Assembly: GCA_964453855.1 (NCBI GenBank)
Contig: CAYVRN010000002.1
Coordinates: forward strand, 1 to 64,000
DNA: 64,000 nt
Direction of reading: 5' to 3'
Origin: JASMHC01 sp964453855
Lineage (GTDB): Bacteria; Pseudomonadota; Alphaproteobacteria; Rhodobacterales; Rhodobacteraceae
The position numbers and the translations under genes are program-made. The notes below the pieces were generated by a model, which saw nothing but the letters and a program-made list of their open reading frames with translations, made no database searches and was not told the DNA's origin. Below are positions 63,313 through 64,000 of the stretch, in pieces (positions within the stretch are counted from its first letter, which is position 1; the number at the start of each line of letters is the position of its first letter).

Positions 63313-64000
63313 TTAGCCAATGCGGCCTGTGATGTAGGATTCAGTGCGGGGATCCACCGGAGATGTGAAAATCTGCTCGGTTTCACCGAACTCGACCAAT
63401 TCACCTAAGTGGAAGAAGGCAGTCTTTTGACTAACTCGCGCTGCTTGCTGCATCGAGTGTGTGACGATCACCACCGAAAAATTTTTAGACAGCTCGTCGA
63501 TCAGCTCTTCGACTTGGAAGGTCGCAATTGGGTCAAGGGCCGAGCAGGGTTCGTCCATCAACAAGACTTCGGGTTCAGTTGCCACAGCGCGAGCAATGCA
63601 TAGTCGTTGTTGTTGTCCGCCTGACAGCCCAGTGCCCGGAGACGACAGGCGATCTTTGACCTCGCCCCACAAAGCGGCACGCCGAAGTGACTTTTCTACG
63701 ATCGCATCCAATTCTGCCTTGTTGCGCGCCATGCCGTGAATCCGGGGGCCGTACGCGACATTGTCATATATTGATTTTGGGAAAGGATTTGGTTTCTGAA
63801 ACACCATGCCAACACGGGCGCGCAACTGAACCGGATCAACTTTGCGGTCATAGATATCTTCACCTTCTAGAAGAATGTCTCCTTCAATCCGGCAGATATC
63901 AATCGTGTCGTTCATGCGGTTCAGACACCGAAGGAAAGTAGACTTTCCACAGCCTGACGGACCGATGAATGCCGTGACAGTTTTGTCTTCGATGTCGACA
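63313..64000 (-). CDS. pstB: Phosphate ABC transporter ATP-binding protein PstB (5' end missing)
   Basis: The ATPase of high-affinity phosphate import. The gene runs off the window's right edge. The visible 228 residues begin with VDIEDKTVTAFIGPSGCGKS at the Walker A site, followed by FLRCLNRMND, the Q-loop GMVFQKPNPFP, the signature LSGGQQQRLCIARA, Walker B VLLMDEPCSALDP and the His switch VTHSM. phoU begins 15 bp after its stop. Confidence 0.95.
   Translation of the reverse strand, partial: VDIEDKTVTAFIGPSGCGKSTFLRCLNRMNDTIDICRIEGDILLEGEDIYDRKVDPVQLRARVGMVFQKPNPFPKSIYDNVAYGPRIHGMARNKAELDAIVEKSLRRAALWGEVKDRLSSPGTGLSGGQQQRLCIARAVATEPEVLLMDEPCSALDPIATFQVEELIDELSKNFSVVIVTHSMQQAARVSQKTAFFHLGELVEFGETEQIFTSPVDPRTESYITGRIG

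Overview
The window looks like a chromosomal segment of a marine Roseobacter-group alphaproteobacterium (Rhodobacterales). Several features support this. The ATPase zeta-type DUF1476 protein and the RNase E with a large acidic insertion in its S1 domain are alphaproteobacterial traits. hemA is preceded by a perfect FNR-type box, and uvrA by an alphaproteobacterial LexA box (GTTC-N7-GTTC). A DUF1638 / corrinoid protein / homocysteine methyltransferase set is present, and surE-pcm-nlpD are in their usual order. GC content looks to be in the low-to-mid 50s by eye (not computed). A run of exactly 100 N (61530-61629) shows this is a draft scaffold.

Layout. 1-1000: the broken 3' end of a luxR-type regulator, uraH and a tRNA-Val. 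1100-9800: M20 dipeptidase, hemA, a RodZ-like protein, ispG, a DsbA-family protein, an aminotransferase coupled to the amidase amiC. 9850-16000: PBP1A, prfB, an amidase and a DUF2189 membrane protein. 16000-23700: a bactofilin coupled to an M23 peptidase, DUF455 coupled to bcp, an AsmA-like giant coupled to queA. 23700-35000: an MFS carrier, DUF924, lpdA, two rhodaneses, uvrA, a GIN-domain protein, an alpha-amylase and guaD. 35100-43200: mgtE coupled to 5-formyl-THF cyclo-ligase, a WYL regulator, tatABC coupled to a DUF815 ATPase, then nlpD-like, pcm and surE. 43200-49200: an SDR, bioY, the DUF1638 / corrinoid / methyltransferase module, a broken histidine kinase with an intact receiver protein, and the zeta-type protein. 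49400-58600: purC, purS, an alcohol dehydrogenase, purQ, dctBD and rne. 58600-64000: ccdA, a broken alpha/beta-hydrolase, a broken and gapped P450, then phoB, phoU and the 3' part of pstB.

How the genes fit together. The content is mostly housekeeping: cell wall growth and hydrolysis (PBP1A, AmiC, M23, an NlpD-like activator, bactofilin), tetrapyrrole and isoprenoid precursors (HemA, IspG), purine synthesis and salvage (PurCSQ, GuaD, UraH), Tat export and phosphate sensing. The most distinctive module is the set of separate proteins that probably forms part of a B12-dependent methionine synthase. No prophage, insertion sequence, CRISPR array or defence island is visible.

Four genes (luxR fragment, histidine kinase, hydrolase, P450) carry single-base lesions or nonsense codons, while the roughly fifty core genes read through cleanly. 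This suggests recent decay of dispensable genes, although draft-assembly error is not excluded. The best regulatory leads are the FNR box at hemA, the LexA box at uvrA, a perfect palindrome at the WYL regulator start, a perfect 12-bp inverted repeat at bioY and a structured rne leader.
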